Shown here: positions 22,362 through 34,720 of the stretch, one piece after another
Layout: the number at the start of each line of letters is the position of its first letter
Position numbering within the stretch: the first letter of the stretch is position 1
Assembly: GCA_019914995.1 (NCBI GenBank)
Contig: CM034136.1
Location: forward strand, 4,541,270-4,605,269
Length of the DNA: 64,000 nucleotides
Direction of reading: 5' to 3'
DNA from: Acanthochlamys bracteata
Taxonomy: Eukaryota > Streptophyta > Magnoliopsida > Pandanales > Velloziaceae
Position numbers and translations under genes: made by a program
The notes under the pieces: generated by a model
The model's input: the letters and a program-made list of their open reading frames with translations, nothing else
Database searches by the model: none
Told to the model about the DNA's origin: nothing

Positions 22362-25300
22362 ATGGCTCTCAAGCTTCGTCTTCCCTCCCAACTCTTCTGC
22401 AATATCCCTTTCTCGAAAGAGAGATTCAATTTCAAAAGCTTCCCGGCTGCTTCCGTTTCACTGTTGAACAATGTCAGCTTGAATTCAACTAGCATTGCTG
22501 CTGATAGGAGAAGGTTCAGAAGAAGAGTTGTTGTTGCTCGATCAGTGGCGGAAGAACAATCTCAGGGCTTTGCTGTGGATCCATTGTTGAATCCCTCCTC
22601 TAATAAGCTGGTTCTCGTTGTTGGGGGCACCGGTGGTGTTGGTATTACCATTCTCCTTCTTCACTTATACTAAAACACTGATGTAGGTTTCAGTTCCACT
22701 ACGGATTATGTTTCCAAATACACGCTGGTTCAAATTCGAGCAAAGAAAAAACTGGAATCGTGCTTTGTTTGCTTAGTGCCTTGCAATTTTTGCAGAGGAA
22801 CTAATTTCACCTTGCTGTCCTGGTCGCGCTTGTTGTATCCTGCTGTATCAGGATTGAACTAAGGGTAAAGAATCTTTAAAATGTATTCTTTAAAATGAAT
22901 ATGGAATTTGATTAAAAATTCATTTATATTCATTTTTGACAAATGACATTGCCTGTATTAGCTCAAATTCACTATTTAGCAATCTTTAACGGTTTTAGAG
23001 ATGTGATGATCTGTAAATCAAAATTAAACATGGTAAGATACAACAACTGCTAGAGTTTGTGTGAGCTTACCTTACCCCTGACATGAAGAATACCTTGTTT
23101 ATCCTGCATTTCTCATTCCTCAATAACAATGTAAATGTTGCTTGAGCAGGAAAATTTCAATAACTTGAATTTTCCTCGCATTTGTCTTAGATACAGGTTC
23201 TCTGCATGTGTTACGAGCCTTAGGGCAGTTATTCAAAACTTAATTAAAATCCTGAAGAATGTTTTTCTAGGTAGAGTCCTGACATTATCTGATGTAGTCT
23301 AGAAATCTTTATATATGTCCTTCATAACCTACTCACTGTTACTGGCCTTTGCAATCTAAATCCTTGGACATCATCGGGTTTCCTTACCATATGTACTTTA
23401 ACCTTTAATGCCTAATCAGCTATTGGTAGCTTCTTCATATCAATTGCATTCCTAATTAGCAGTTCGATGTCTTCAACCATTATAGACAGTGCACAAAATC
23501 TGGTCTTTGTAGCAATGGTTTCAGTCTAACGAACACTAGTTTCATTCTCTGGTGCAAAGAAGATTGTGTTCTTTTTTCTAATATTAAAATTTCATACTGA
23601 GTCATGGTATTGATTCAAGCGTTTATACTGAGTTTATCTGACTCTAGCTTAAAGAATTTTATACAAGACTGTTCACAATTATGTTCACTTTTTACAATAG
23701 ACTTCTGCAATTTATTTTGTGGCTTTCGCTGTCTGTCCTTGTCCACATGTTTCCATGCCTTTAATGATGAATAAGGGTAGTGAGTCCTTATTGTTCATCA
23801 ACCTCCTATGAAACTAGCAAATTAGACATTCATCAAGCAAATTGGCCCTCAAAACAATTTTGAGCTATGGATATAATAAAGAATCCCCATCTTTTTTCAG
23901 GGCAGTTGATTGTCGCTTCTCTTTTAAGCAGAAACCTCAAATTGCGATTGTTACTCAGGGATCCTTCAAAGGCAAAATCTTTGTTTGGCCTACAAGATGA
24001 GGATGTGTTAAAGGTGTGTACTAGATGTCTAATTGACACTTTCTTGAATTTTATTGTTTACATTTTTGCTATCAACTTTAGATTGTGATTTTATTAATAG
24101 AAAATAACTTTGCTTGAAATTAATAGGTATGGAGAGGGGATACTAGGAATCCAAATGATATAGATCCATCTATGTTTGAGGTATACTGCTTGCACAATAC
24201 AGTCTAAACCTGTCTAACATATGAGTTTCAGCATGGTCTCGTTTTATGTGTGGTTCTTTTATTGAATTACTCTTGTATAGTTTCAGCATAGAACTCTTGT
24301 TTCATAGGGAGTAACACATGTAATTTGCTGCACTGGAACAACAGCTTTTCCTTCTAGACGGTGGGATGGAGATAATACACCAGAAAGAGTCGGTAAGTAT
24401 ACCGTTCTAGCTAAATGTCATTTTGTCATGCTTTCATGGTTGTATTTTCCCTTTTACAATGTTTCTCGCTACTTGGGCTGACAGATTCTTACGTATTTGG
24501 TGTTTGTTTCTTGTCTTGGATGCTTATGGTACCTTACTTTTAACTAACGTGAGAGCAACATTAGTTCTAAAGTTTATTGTATAGATCCACAAACTTGTTG
24601 GATGAATGCTTCAATAATGTCAAACGAATATAAGATAAAATGAAAAGTTCAACATGCAAGTCCAGGTATAAATGTTCCTCAGAACATGACTGTCTTTTGA
24701 AGATTGGGAAGGGATCCGGAATCTCATAGCAGCACTTCCTCAAACACTGAAGAGATTTATTCTCGTGTCATCTGTCGGAGTCACAAAATCCAATGAGCTG
24801 CCATGGAGGTACCTTATTTTCGAAATGGATGTTTCTTGATGTTCTAAATTGTGATGTCAGTTCAATTATTAGTTCACATGTTAGCCATATCATGTTGTGG
24901 TTGATTTTTGAGTTAGCTCATCAGGTTTTTCAATGTGCTGGTAAAATACCTCTACATTAGATTGCTTTAATCACTTTAGTAGACAGCCCACTTTAATTTG
25001 ACGCTAGTGCAACTCTTGCTTCATTTAGAGGCATATATGTTGCTTTGTAAAGTTAGTATTTGATAGGTGTATTATTGTGTTACGTATCTTGCCCTGCTGC
25101 CAATGCTTCAGAGTTAAAGATTTATGCGAAGTAGACGAAATACTTATTTTGTGATGATACAACTATTTACTTGAGATTTGCTGCTGATATCTACGAAGTA
25201 GTATGTGGCATCATTGGTGTGGGTGTTGGTGAAGGTATCATCACGTATCCTTTATCTGTCGACAAACACATGGCACCATCATCATTGTATCACCTTTTCT

Positions 25301-27352
25301 TAAGTCCTACATAGCACGTCTTAGTAACATAGTGGTGAGTACTCTGCCATAGAAGATATAAGTTTTCTCAAGATGGAAGTGTTGCTACTGGTCATTCGAA
25401 ATATAGTATATAAGATGATTCCATTCCTTCTAGACATATCTGTTTTGACTACAGTGTTGCCCACTTTTTGAGGTTTATGTTTTGATGCATTACAGGAATT
25501 ACATATAGCTTCTAACTGAATACTGAAAATCCATGTAGTATCATGAACCTCTTTGGTGTGCTGAAGTTTAAGAAAATGGGGGAGGATTTTCTGCGAAATT
25601 CTGGCATTCCATACACTATCATAAGGTACATTATGTGAACTCCACTTAGATGCTTTATTCAAAATGTCTTTATATGTAATTAATGCAGAGGATTGTAATG
25701 ATAACTGCAAACAGTTGAAGAGCATATCTTTTAACCTGGCAGGCCTGGGAGATTGACTGATGGGCCATACACTTCTTACGATCTAAATACACTGCTTAAA
25801 GCAACTGCAGGGGAAAGGCGTGCAGTTGTCATTGGTCAAGGTTCTTCTCCATTAGGCACTCTACTTTAAACTTAACAACTGTAGGTCAATATCTTTTTTT
25901 TTTGTTTTTTTGTGATGCATGCTGTTCGATCTGAGTTATCAATATGATCTGATAATACTGCCTTTGCAGGCCATCATAACCAGATTCCATGTTCTTCTGA
26001 TGCTCCTAAAGTTGGTGAACTATCCAGAAGTGTACTCACAGAAAGTTAATCTATTCTGTATAAGTCATTCTTCAAAATGTAAAGTACTGTCAGACATCTA
26101 TTAAACAGATAATAGAAGGCCAAAGGATTAGTGTAAAGAAACCCCCCCCCCATTTCTAGGCTTGAGTTAAGGTTCCTTTGAAGAGTCACACTATATATCA
26201 ATTAGAAAATTGTTCATCAACCTTCTAGGCCTTTGGAGTTTTGAGCCTCTACTTCGAGATAACAGTAGATTATATAATCAAGAAAATGAATTGACAGCAT
26301 AAAATCTTAAAATCATCTCAGAACTTGAGTTTGTAATACTCTAGACTTCTCTTAAAAGAAATAGTCTCATACAGAGCTGGTGGAAAATCAGGTTACCTGA
26401 TGGCTGATGTAGCAAGCGGTCAATTAAACAATCATGTGTTTCTCAAGTAAGTGACATTAGGAATAGGAAATTAGCTTAAATTTCTAGCAATACTCATCTA
26501 TGAATGTGATTAAGGTTGACTGAGTGTACCTCTAACTCAACAATGGATATGGCACTGGTCTAATAAAGTAACTGATTTGTGTGATGATGAATTTGGAAGT
26601 ATTGAGTAATTGTTACATGTAGGTAGTCCAACAGTCCTTTTTTCTTGCTTTAATGCTCATTTCATTTGTATATTTTAATAGGTGACAACCTTGTGGGAGA
26701 AGTTAGCAGGCTTGTAGTGGCAGAAGCCTGCATACAGGCAATGGACATCGATTTCACTGAATGCCAAATTTATGAAATTAACTCGGTAAAGGTAGCTACC
26801 TCCTGGAATTAGATATTGAGTACATATTTATCTCAAACGTATGGAATTTGTCAACACAATAAGTTCATGCATTTTCAGAGCACAGTTGCTAATCTATTAC
26901 GGTATATAATAAGCTGGTTTTCGAAGGACAATCAAGACATTTGTAGTAACTAAGCAGTTATTGCCATTTTAAAATTACACCAGACTTGTTAGAAACATTC
27001 CTGTGCACTCGAAAGGAGTTCTAAAATCAAGATTATGGGTTTCTTTTTTTTAAATCTAGTCCTAGTTCCATGCACATGAAAGTGCCTCAATTGTAGATAC
27101 AAGCTTGGTCCAATTTAACTGTCTACTCAGATTTTGGATTGAGGATGTTATGGCATTTTTTATTTGAGTTGTAAATTGGCATTATTGTATTGATATGTCT
27201 TTGTTTGATCCATCAAATTAAACTGTTGAAACAAATATTTGAATCCCAGTTATGCATATTCTTGAAAAATCATTTCAACTGTGCAGGGTGAAGGGCCTGG
27301 AAGTGACCCTGAGAAGTGGAAGGAACTCTTTAGATCTGCTGAAGTTAAGTAG
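22362..27352 (+). CDS. Plastid NAD(P)-binding Rossmann-fold (atypical SDR) protein
   Basis: Nine exons: 22362-22641, 23901-24013, 24127-24180, 24308-24392, 24703-24808, 25539-25625, 25743-25840, 26682-26791, 27287-27352. They total 999 bases, 332 residues, all phases closing. Residues 1-~70 are rich in S, R and A and poor in acid, a likely chloroplast transit peptide. The Rossmann nucleotide loop is VVGGTGGVG (~86-94). It is followed by LRLLLRDPSKAKSLFG, VICCTGTTAFPSRRWDGDNT, FILVSSVGVTKSNELPW, then YTIIRPGRLTDGPYTSYDLN and EVSRLVVAEACIQAMDIDF. This order matches the Arabidopsis At4g31530/At5g02240-like atypical short-chain dehydrogenase family. The nucleotide is probably NADP(H); no substrate is established that I can state. 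The classical YxxxK is not evident, as in other atypical members. Confidence 0.88.
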
Positions 27353-28691
27353 GAGGATGAGACACAGGCTTTCCAAAGTTAAGTAAAAGTCTTGCTTGCT
27401 GGAGAATCTGATGTAAATATATGCAACCCACAAGAAGGCAAGGCTTCCTGTACAGAAAACAATCAGTGAGTCAGTAATTATGCAGGAGCAGAACCAACTT
27501 TGGTTCCAGTATACTTTAAATTTTAGTTGTTACTCGTAACATCAGAACTGGTCTAGCACATGCCTAAAGATATACGCAAGTAACCTTATCTATTTGATTG
27601 TAAAGTAAATCGATGCAAATGAATGTAAAGATGTTTTATGGATACATTATCTATTTGACTATGACTAACTTGCCTGCTGTTCTCTTCTATTTGTGGTAGA
27701 ACTTTTGTTACACTCCTAGTCTTTTGCCCTAGAATGTGTCTTACTGAAGATCCTGAATACCTTGGCCAAGTTATGTTCTAAGATTTCCAAGAAAGCGATT
27801 TAGGTCCGTTCCTCAATTGCAACCATCAGAATTAAAGCATTCTAAGATTTCTCTTTTTGCATGTTGATCTTACTGGCATTTTCTGGCTTTTGAATCTGCT
27901 CATGCGTTTAAAAGAGTGATATGTGGATCTTTCTGCTGGTGTACTTTGTTTCAACTGAGATCTTTAATTCAAGTTAATTCTGACGAGATAATTAACGCTG
28001 TGGTCTGAACTCTGAAGAACATCTAAAGAAATCACCCAACAAATAAACATAAAAGAATAGTTCTCCAAAATTGAGTACAGACTACGGAGAGATTTCTGAA
28101 GCTGTTCACCTTTGTAATACCAAACATTAGGAGTGGTAATTGAAGGAAATACACCCTAACTAATCAACCAATAAACTAAAGTTTGTTAATTCATCTGTAG
28201 GCATGCATACCCATGCTTGCGGTGATACGATCTAAACAACTTCGCGAAGGTCCTTCTGCTCCCGTAAATTAAAATTAAGGGCATACTTTAGTTGTACAAA
28301 AAGTAAGTTGAATAATATTAAATTTTGTTAATATATAGTTCAAAAAAAATTTTAGAAATAGAACTCAAAGCAATATTAAAGTATAAGAAATAAAATTTTA
28401 AATTAAATTTTGATGAAATAATTAAATGTGAATGTGAAAAATAAAATTCAGGATAATACTAAAATAACAAATTTTATAATTTAAAAAAGAAAGATAAAAT
28501 TGTTTATGAAGCAAAATGTCAGTAATTGGTTAGGGATAAAGGAGACGTACAGGGTATGATTGAGATCAGATAGTACACAATGAGAATTTTAAATGCCGTA
28601 AAGGTAATAGAATCTGCATCCAAAATCAAATAAAATACAACTCGAGAAAAATTACGAGAAATTTAAAAAATTTAATGACAGTGAAATTAGT

Positions 28692-28762
28692 GTGGCTGCT
28701 GGGATTCGAGCCCAGGTCTCCACGGCCACAACGTGGAATTCTAACCACTAAACTACAGCCAC
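28692..28762 (-). tRNA. tRNA-His (GUG)
   Basis: On the minus strand the acceptor stem GTGGCTG pairs with CAGCCAC. The D arm GTTTAGTGGTTAG, anticodon loop TTGTGGC (anticodon GTG, stem CCACG/CGTGG) and T arm CTGGG-CTCGAAT-CCCAG are all complete. 71 bases, no intron and no encoded CCA, as expected for a nuclear tRNA; the extra 5' G of tRNA-His is added after transcription. A- and B-box promoter positions are intact, so it is likely functional. It stands alone between two protein genes. Confidence 0.95.
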
Positions 28763-30560
28763 AACTGTTAATGAAAGTACAACACTTTATCTAGAAGTCT
28801 TGTGTTCTTCTTTGTTCTCATTTTCGTTCTCTGCAGAGATGGCCAGGTCCATTATCTCATCGTCTCATATGGTAGACATTAAAAATTTTCAGATATATGG
28901 TTGCAAATTCGCATATGCGATGCACGATTATTTCCAAACGAAAAGAAAAATTCATTAACTCTTCATGCTTGTGCGTGGAATCAGGCAGGCAAGCATGCTC
29001 ACGCTCCCGCTCATTCTCCAGCACCAGCAATAGCTGCAAAGTTCAAGTCCAAGGTTATACAAAATCATTAACCAATCTCTTCCAAATTTTACTTGTTCTC
29101 TATGAACGACTAATTAAATTTCGTTTAAACTGATTACTTGCAGTATGCAATAACAGAAGGAAGCCTAGAGCCACAAGCTAATCCATCAACTCATTCTTTT
29201 TAACATAAGAACGAAGAAGCATATACAAGAGCTGGTTTAATTGAATAATACGAGAAATATCCACAAGGTAATCTCCGTTCTCATGTTTGTTAGATGTTCT
29301 TCATGTGCTTGATTTTGCTTTCGACTGTATCAACCTCTCTGTTAGCACTGTATACATAACAACAATGTGATTTTAGTTTGATGCACAAAAACACTGATAA
29401 TTTCTTAGCTTTGACATTTCCCCATAAGTTAACTCTTTTTCGTAAAAAATCACTTTTAAAATCTCCAGAAAGATTTACTTCAGACATGGAGAAATGAAGG
29501 CAACAGAAACAATTCAAAACCAGAAACAGTCTTCTTCAAACATTACAACACCAACACTACAGCAAAGATGGTTATTTTCTTAATCTTAACTAAAAGGAAT
29601 CGGTTCTTATCGAAAAATAGAATAAAGCATTGCAACCCCTTTCTTGTTAGTTCCTGAGTGATTATGGAATTGTAATACCTGCAAAGTAGAATAATCCCTC
29701 AACGTGAGGTAGGCACGCAGACAGTTTTGTGCATCAACAAGCTTAGTAGAGGAACAACATATCATCTCGATGATAACGAAAGCCAATGCAATGAAGTTGA
29801 TCTTCGGCGATTCCGTTTTGTTTCTACTAGATGGAATTTTTTCTTTCTTTTTTCTTTTTTTTTGTTTATATGATCGATTAGTATTACTATCTGTAGTTCT
29901 GCTGCTCTCGTGCTTGTGGTACGAGTAGCACCGAAGACGGTGTTATACAGAGAGATGAATCGAGAGTTGTGAGTGAAAACATTTAACTTTTATTATTACT
30001 GATAAAGTGAATGGCGAATGAGAAGATTAAAAAAAAACTATAATTTGTGGTATTTAACAGATGATAACTATAATTATCTGGAGTTGGTGGGTAGCAATAA
30101 TAAAGCCATTTGCAATGATACAGTCTTTGGCTTTGTGGGGCATTAGAGTTTTTGTTTTTAAGCTAATTCTTCTTTGGCCATTTTTATAATTTTATTGCAA
30201 CACGCTATAAAGCAAGTAACCCAGGCATGCAACTGCCATAATTAATGTTCAAGCCAGATGTCTGTAAGAATATAACTTGCACAAAACGATTAACTAGGAC
30301 TGCTACAGAATATAAAGATTTGCAATGGGCTTAGAAAGTAAAATCGTTTTGTTTATAAGCGCATGTTTTAGGAAGGGTGTTAGGTTCTATACTTGCTAAA
30401 AACAATTAAATAGGCTGATAATGTAAACTGCGCTCCTGTTTATTACGGTCATTGTCGGTGGACTCGAGATGATGACGCGGACGATAGACTTAGCCGCGTA
30501 GCCGGTTACCAAAAAACGAATCCACAAGTTCGGTTACTCTAACCCAACCTGGATTTTCTT
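28763..30560. other. Intergenic region, no confident gene
   Basis: On the minus strand a stretch at about 29694-29810 translates to a hydrophobic, signal-peptide-like run (KINFIALAFVIIEMICC, then LVDAQNC) ending at a donor-like CAG|GTATTA, but there is an ACG where a start ATG would be expected and no partner exon is visible. On the plus strand at ~28960-29040 one frame reads HAHAPAHSPAPAIAA, like an arabinogalactan protein, with no start. Both may be gene relics; neither is annotated as a gene. Confidence 0.3.
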
Positions 30561-30566
30561 CGCCTT

Positions 30567-30655
30567 TATAAATCCCCAGCAGCTATTTTCCATTTCACTG
30601 ACAGAAAACAAATTCAGAGAATTTCTTACTTCCAGATATTTTGTTTTGGGAAGAG
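30567..30655 (+). promoter_or_regulatory. TATA box and non-coding first exon of ERD15
   Basis: CTTTATAAATCC at 30564-30575 is a good plant TATA box. A leader exon would begin about 30 bases downstream and ends at AAGAG|GTAAG (30655/30656). The ensuing leader intron runs to TTTATGGCAG at 31513, just upstream of the start codon. A long intron in the 5' leader is common in highly expressed plant genes and can raise expression. Confidence 0.65.
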
Positions 30656-31523
30656 GTAAGTTTTATGATTGATACATCGGTATTTGGTTGGATTTGGAAT
30701 TTCTGTGATTGATTAACCAGAGTGGGCTGATCTGTGTGTTATGGCTCTGATCTGAGTGAAATGAACTTGTTTCGAGCTTTTGAGCTTAGATCTGTGAAAG
30801 TTTTAGATTTGTTTGAGCTTGAAATGTTGTTTGAATGCTTCAGATATAGCTTGATCGATGTTATAATCGCGCGATCTGGTCAAGTTGTATAGATCTGGAT
30901 ACATTGTAGTGTCTGATTTCACGTAATTTCTTTCTGATGTTTTTATGGATCAACCAAATTCATGTTTGTGTTTGTGCTTGAATCATTTGTATTGCTGATT
31001 GTGCTCCCACTCGCTCCTTATAGTAAAAACTGGCACTTAAGTGTTGGATTGATCTGAATAGAGCCTAACTATATAGCTTGGATACTTGAAATTTCCTTTG
31101 GCCTCAGATTTTGCTGAGATCTGTTTAGTTATTATCTGGATTTTTGTTCAAGTTTGATTTCGCTGATAGTTACTGAACTTAAAGAAGGTCAGTAATTTAC
31201 TTCAACTTCTGTGTTACCATGTGATATTCTGAAGTCATGAAATGATCAAGTGTCTTTGTTTATAGTTTGTAAGGATCATAAGTTGATTATGTGATTATGT
31301 ATGTGTGGGGATTATAAGTTGATTCGTTTATGTATGCGAAGTTCTATAGCTATCCCTTTCAAAGAAGTCAATCATTATTTTGGGAAAATACTGTAATCCA
31401 GTGAAGCTTCTGGTGAGTTCTTAGCCAATAAATATATCATGGATTTTTCAAATTATACATCTCATTTTTGTTTTTGCTGTTCCAATGCATGATGGTCTCA
31501 CAATTTATGGCAGGCTTGCAGCT

Positions 31524-32108
31524 ATGAGCACCATGGCCATGGCACCGGGGAGCATAAGGTCAACACTTAATCCGAATGCCCCCCTGTTCATCCCTGCTGC
31601 AATTCAGCAAGTTGAAGATTTCTCCCCAGAGTGGTGGGAATTGGTGAAGAACTCCACTTGGTACCGTGAACACTGGTTCCAGCAGCACCAGGAGCAAGAA
31701 ACCTTTGATGGTGATGAAGAGGAGGACGATATTGCTAACATGTTACCGGACTCAGTTGACCTTGACATTGAGAATGACTTGTCCAGTCTCGAAGCTGAGA
31801 TGGATGAGCTCTACTATGAGAGCCTGGCATCTGAAATGAAGTTCTACTCCATCTTCAACAACCAGAACAATGGTTCATAACTCGCCCTTCTTTAACAATT
31901 ACAGTTGCTGGTCATCGATAAAGTGCTAACTCTTGGTGAAATTGCAGGATCTGATATTGATGCAACTGCTGTGATCAGAAGTCTGAACTTAACTTCGCCC
32001 AAAAATGGGTCTGTTAAGCCTGTAATGGAACCAGCTAAGCATCGTGAGAAGCCCGTGCACTGTGTGAGCCCCAAACCCAAGCCCCGAATCATTCACCAGC
32101 CCCGTTGA
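31524..32108 (+). CDS. ERD15: ERD15, PAM2-motif stress protein
   Basis: Exons 31524-31872 and 31948-32108, total 510 bases, 169 residues. The start ATG is the first one after the leader-intron acceptor at 31513; an upstream in-frame ATG at 31485 lies inside that intron. Residues 12-26 (RSTLNPNAPLFIPAA) are a PAM2 motif, which binds the MLLE domain of poly(A)-binding protein. FSPEWWELV follows at 33-41, then a strongly acidic middle and a conserved C-terminus PRIIHQPR. This is the EARLY RESPONSIVE TO DEHYDRATION 15 / CID1 family: small cytoplasmic and nuclear proteins that modulate abscisic acid, drought and pathogen responses. The 75-base second intron has a plausible TGCTAAC branch point; if retained, the frame stops two codons later (NGS-stop), removing the C-terminal 52 residues. 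Confidence 0.93.
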
Positions 32109-32901
32109 ATCTGTAAAAATAGTCCATCAGCAGGGTGCATGCTGCAGGGTTTCCCCTAGCATGTTCTGTACTTCCTGTGTATAGATGTAGGATGCAACTC
32201 CTGATGTAGCATGTAGTCTGTTTACGTCGTGTTCTTCAAACTACCTTTGACGGTAGCAACCAGAAAAATTAAAAGAAACATATGATCTAGTGTAATTAGA
32301 TGAAGTTAACCCTTTGTAACTTCTGTACTCTAATCTTCAATGAAAATAACATGTTTATTGTATTAAGTATTCGTAGATTGCATTCTATGTACAGTTTTAG
32401 AGGAGACTGAACCATTGGCCCCGAGCACATTTGTTTTGATCTGTGAGAGGCCTCTCTCAGTTTGTTGCTAATTCTGTAGCTCAATGCAACCATTTTCATT
32501 TGTGATGCTTGAGTTTCTGAAGGAACTTGTATTACGCTCAGTTTTTTGGTCCTATGGTTAAATTTGAATGGGACGTCATCTTCACATATCAGAATAACAG
32601 ACATGAAGTCGAGCAGAATAGAAGAACGACTTGCAAGAATAACACAAAGTTTTATTCATTTGAAGCACACAGGATACGTGAAACCAGTAGTAGAAAAAAT
32701 TAATGAATTTCATTGATGTCAGTAGTATGCATGAACAGAAGTTGAACACTATCAGTGCAGAGAAATTTCTGATTAGAGAGGTGAATGTCGTCCAAGCATC
32801 AGTGAGAGATCAACACAAGAAACAGGTAAAGATTTTTCAGCTAAAGAAGTAACAGTTGTTCTCTCTCGCCCAAATTGTTTCATCCTCTAATGCCAGAGTA
32901 A

Positions 32902-34157
32902 TCAACTTGGCTTGTAAATCTTCTCCACCATCTTCCTGAACTCTGAAAAAGAAGTAAATCAGTGTACCAACAAAAGATAATGCAACATGCTATCTTGAAA
33001 TTATAACATAAGCATCTACGTACCTTCTTGGTTGTCCATAGTGCTGCCGCTTGAGCATTCAGTGGAGAATCATTGTTTGGCTCTAAATTATTATTGAACA
33101 ACATATCAGTTTCAGGGAACATTTCAGTTTTGAAATCCTTCAAACAGAAAAAATTATCAAATCTTCCTCAAACAAGTCATCATATTACCTCCCAGAAGGC
33201 TCTGAATTGAAAGCAGAATTGTTCTCACATCGTAGGCTGAAGACCACTTATCCTATCAAACACAACACAAACACTTGGACACCCTTCCAGAATAAAAACT
33301 ACAATCACCGAAAGCAAATCATGAGTCATAGGCAAGCACTGATACCTGAAGTATGTCAAGGCAAATGTTGCCGAGGAGATCAACGTTTGGGTGGAAGCAG
33401 GTTGCCTCAAACTTGACCTTGGGTGGTTTAAATGGGTAGTCATTAGGGAAGGAGAGCAAAACCTTGTAAACTATGCCTTCATAGACTGTGTCTTTGCTCC
33501 CTGTAATGGTTCCTTTCCAGCTGAAGATGTTATCTCCTTCAGGAAACGCTGATATCCCAGGATCTCCAGTAAAAACATCTGCATACATTGGTTCAAACAC
33601 CAATCAAGAATTTTTTAAAACAGGGATCTTAATCTGATTCCGAAGGAAGTAACTGACGATAAGGATTGACGAATTTTGAATCTTTATGAGAATTTCCTTA
33701 CCATCAAACACATTAGTTCCGACTGCAACCTGCTTGTTTGCAAAACCCAAAGAAAGGAAACAAGTTAAATATTATAGAACAGATCAGAAATCAAATTCAA
33801 AGGATAAGATCTAGAATCAGAATGGAGACGAATCAAACAACTGTACCGTAAATAAAACTAGATGTCCACTACAAGACAAGCAATCAGTGCATCAACAATT
33901 AAAGGAAGTTCTCTCTCCTGATCTAGTCCAACGAACTCAAAAATGAGTAGAATCAAATTCAACAAAGACTGATATAGCCCTAGTTGATTGAAGGGAAATC
34001 CTAATTACACAAAACTAATCAATCAAAATTGAATCAACAAAAATATTGATTACCGCTTGAGAACTGATTGACCGTCGGGGCTTTTAGCAACCGGAACTTG
34101 CTGCTTGTGAACAGCAGTCGCCAGCGACGTTGCAGGAATGTTTCCGTCGATATTCAT
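32902..34157 (-). pseudogene. UBC19: UBC19/20-like (E2-C) ubiquitin-conjugating enzyme, frameshifted
   Basis: Six exons recognised on the minus strand: 34157-34054, 33729-33702, 33578-33346, 33252-33189, 33082-33024, 32942-32902. The parts match the mitotic E2-C family (Arabidopsis UBC19/20, human UBE2C): N-terminal extension ending [62 protein letters not shown] with the active-site Cys, DKWSSAYDVRTILLSIQSLLG, EPNNDSPLNAQAAALW, FRKMVEKIYKP. E2-C works with the anaphase-promoting complex to destroy mitotic cyclins. Exon 3 is 233 bases where a multiple of three is needed, so the N-terminal exons run out of frame into the UBC core. The fifth exon is 59 bases where 60 is expected, a lost base after the codon for W, which shifts the last ~20 residues. 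With two frame errors this copy is probably a pseudogene, unless the assembly is wrong here. An AATAAA for the minus strand lies at ~32651-32656. Confidence 0.75.
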
Positions 34158-34378
34158 TTAAAAAGTTCTCGATCCTTGGCATCTTCGTTGAATTCTTCTT
34201 CCGATGAAACACCAGGTTCAACGAAAATCAAGACAAGATCTGTAAATCAAAGAAGAATTTCTTAACAAGTTTCTTCTAGCTCTTTATTTGGAGAGAGAGA
34301 TACTAGCGTGTGAAAGAGAGAGAAGGGAAGACTGGATTTGATTTGAGTGGAAAATCTTGAGTTTGGGAAAGTTTGTTT

Positions 34379-34389
34379 TGACCGTTGGA
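34379..34389 (-). promoter_or_regulatory. MSA element (G2/M promoter motif)
   Basis: The minus strand reads TCCAACGGTCA, a full match to the mitosis-specific activator consensus YCYAACGGYYA that is bound by three-repeat MYB factors. It lies about 220 bases upstream of the E2-C-like start codon, in the orientation of that gene. G2/M expression is known for this E2 class, so the site fits the gene's origin. Confidence 0.6.
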
Positions 34390-34497
34390 AGAAAACCAAG
34401 TGCGTGATTTGGGAATGAGAACCTGGGAAACAAAACAAACTTTCCAAATTCCATCGGCTAGTTCATTAGCTCACAACTGCTTTTGGAATTTTGATGG

Positions 34498-34720
34498 TGC
34501 GTTTAGAAGAAGGGTTAATGAAATAAAAATTTTGTGAAATAAAAAATATTTTTATTTTTTTAAAAAATAAGATTTATTTTTTTTATTTTTAAAAAAATAA
34601 TAAAAATATATAATAAAAAAATTTTATTACATAAAATTTTATTATATTTTTTAAATACTTATAAAATATATATTAAAAAATATCGTTGAAAAAATACAAT
34701 TTCAAGCGGACTCTGAGTTT
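34498..34720. repeat. AT-rich MITE-like copy
   Basis: Starts near GGTGCGTTTAGAAG and continues as A/T runs with the shared words TTTTATTACATAAAATTTTA and TTTAAATACTTATAAAATAT. Close relative of blocks at 39790-39960 and 7800-8050. It lies just upstream of the E2-like gene. Confidence 0.45.

Noticed and set aside
25321-25725. Minus-strand 134-codon frame
   Set aside because: Covers an intron and exon 6 of the SDR-like gene on the other strand; no family features.
26140-26152. Run of about ten C residues
   Set aside because: Isolated homopolymer in an intron; likely length-unstable but without evident function.
28897-29133. Plus-strand Ser-rich frame and a nearby HAHAPAHSPAP run like an arabinogalactan protein
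   Set aside because: No start codon, signal peptide or splice context in the matching frame; the run is short enough to be chance.
33319-33603. Start of the E2 protein at the ATG giving [11 protein letters not shown]
   Set aside because: This reads through the intron before exon 3; the true N-terminal exons (34157-34054 and 33729-33702) match the family better, though the join is frameshifted.
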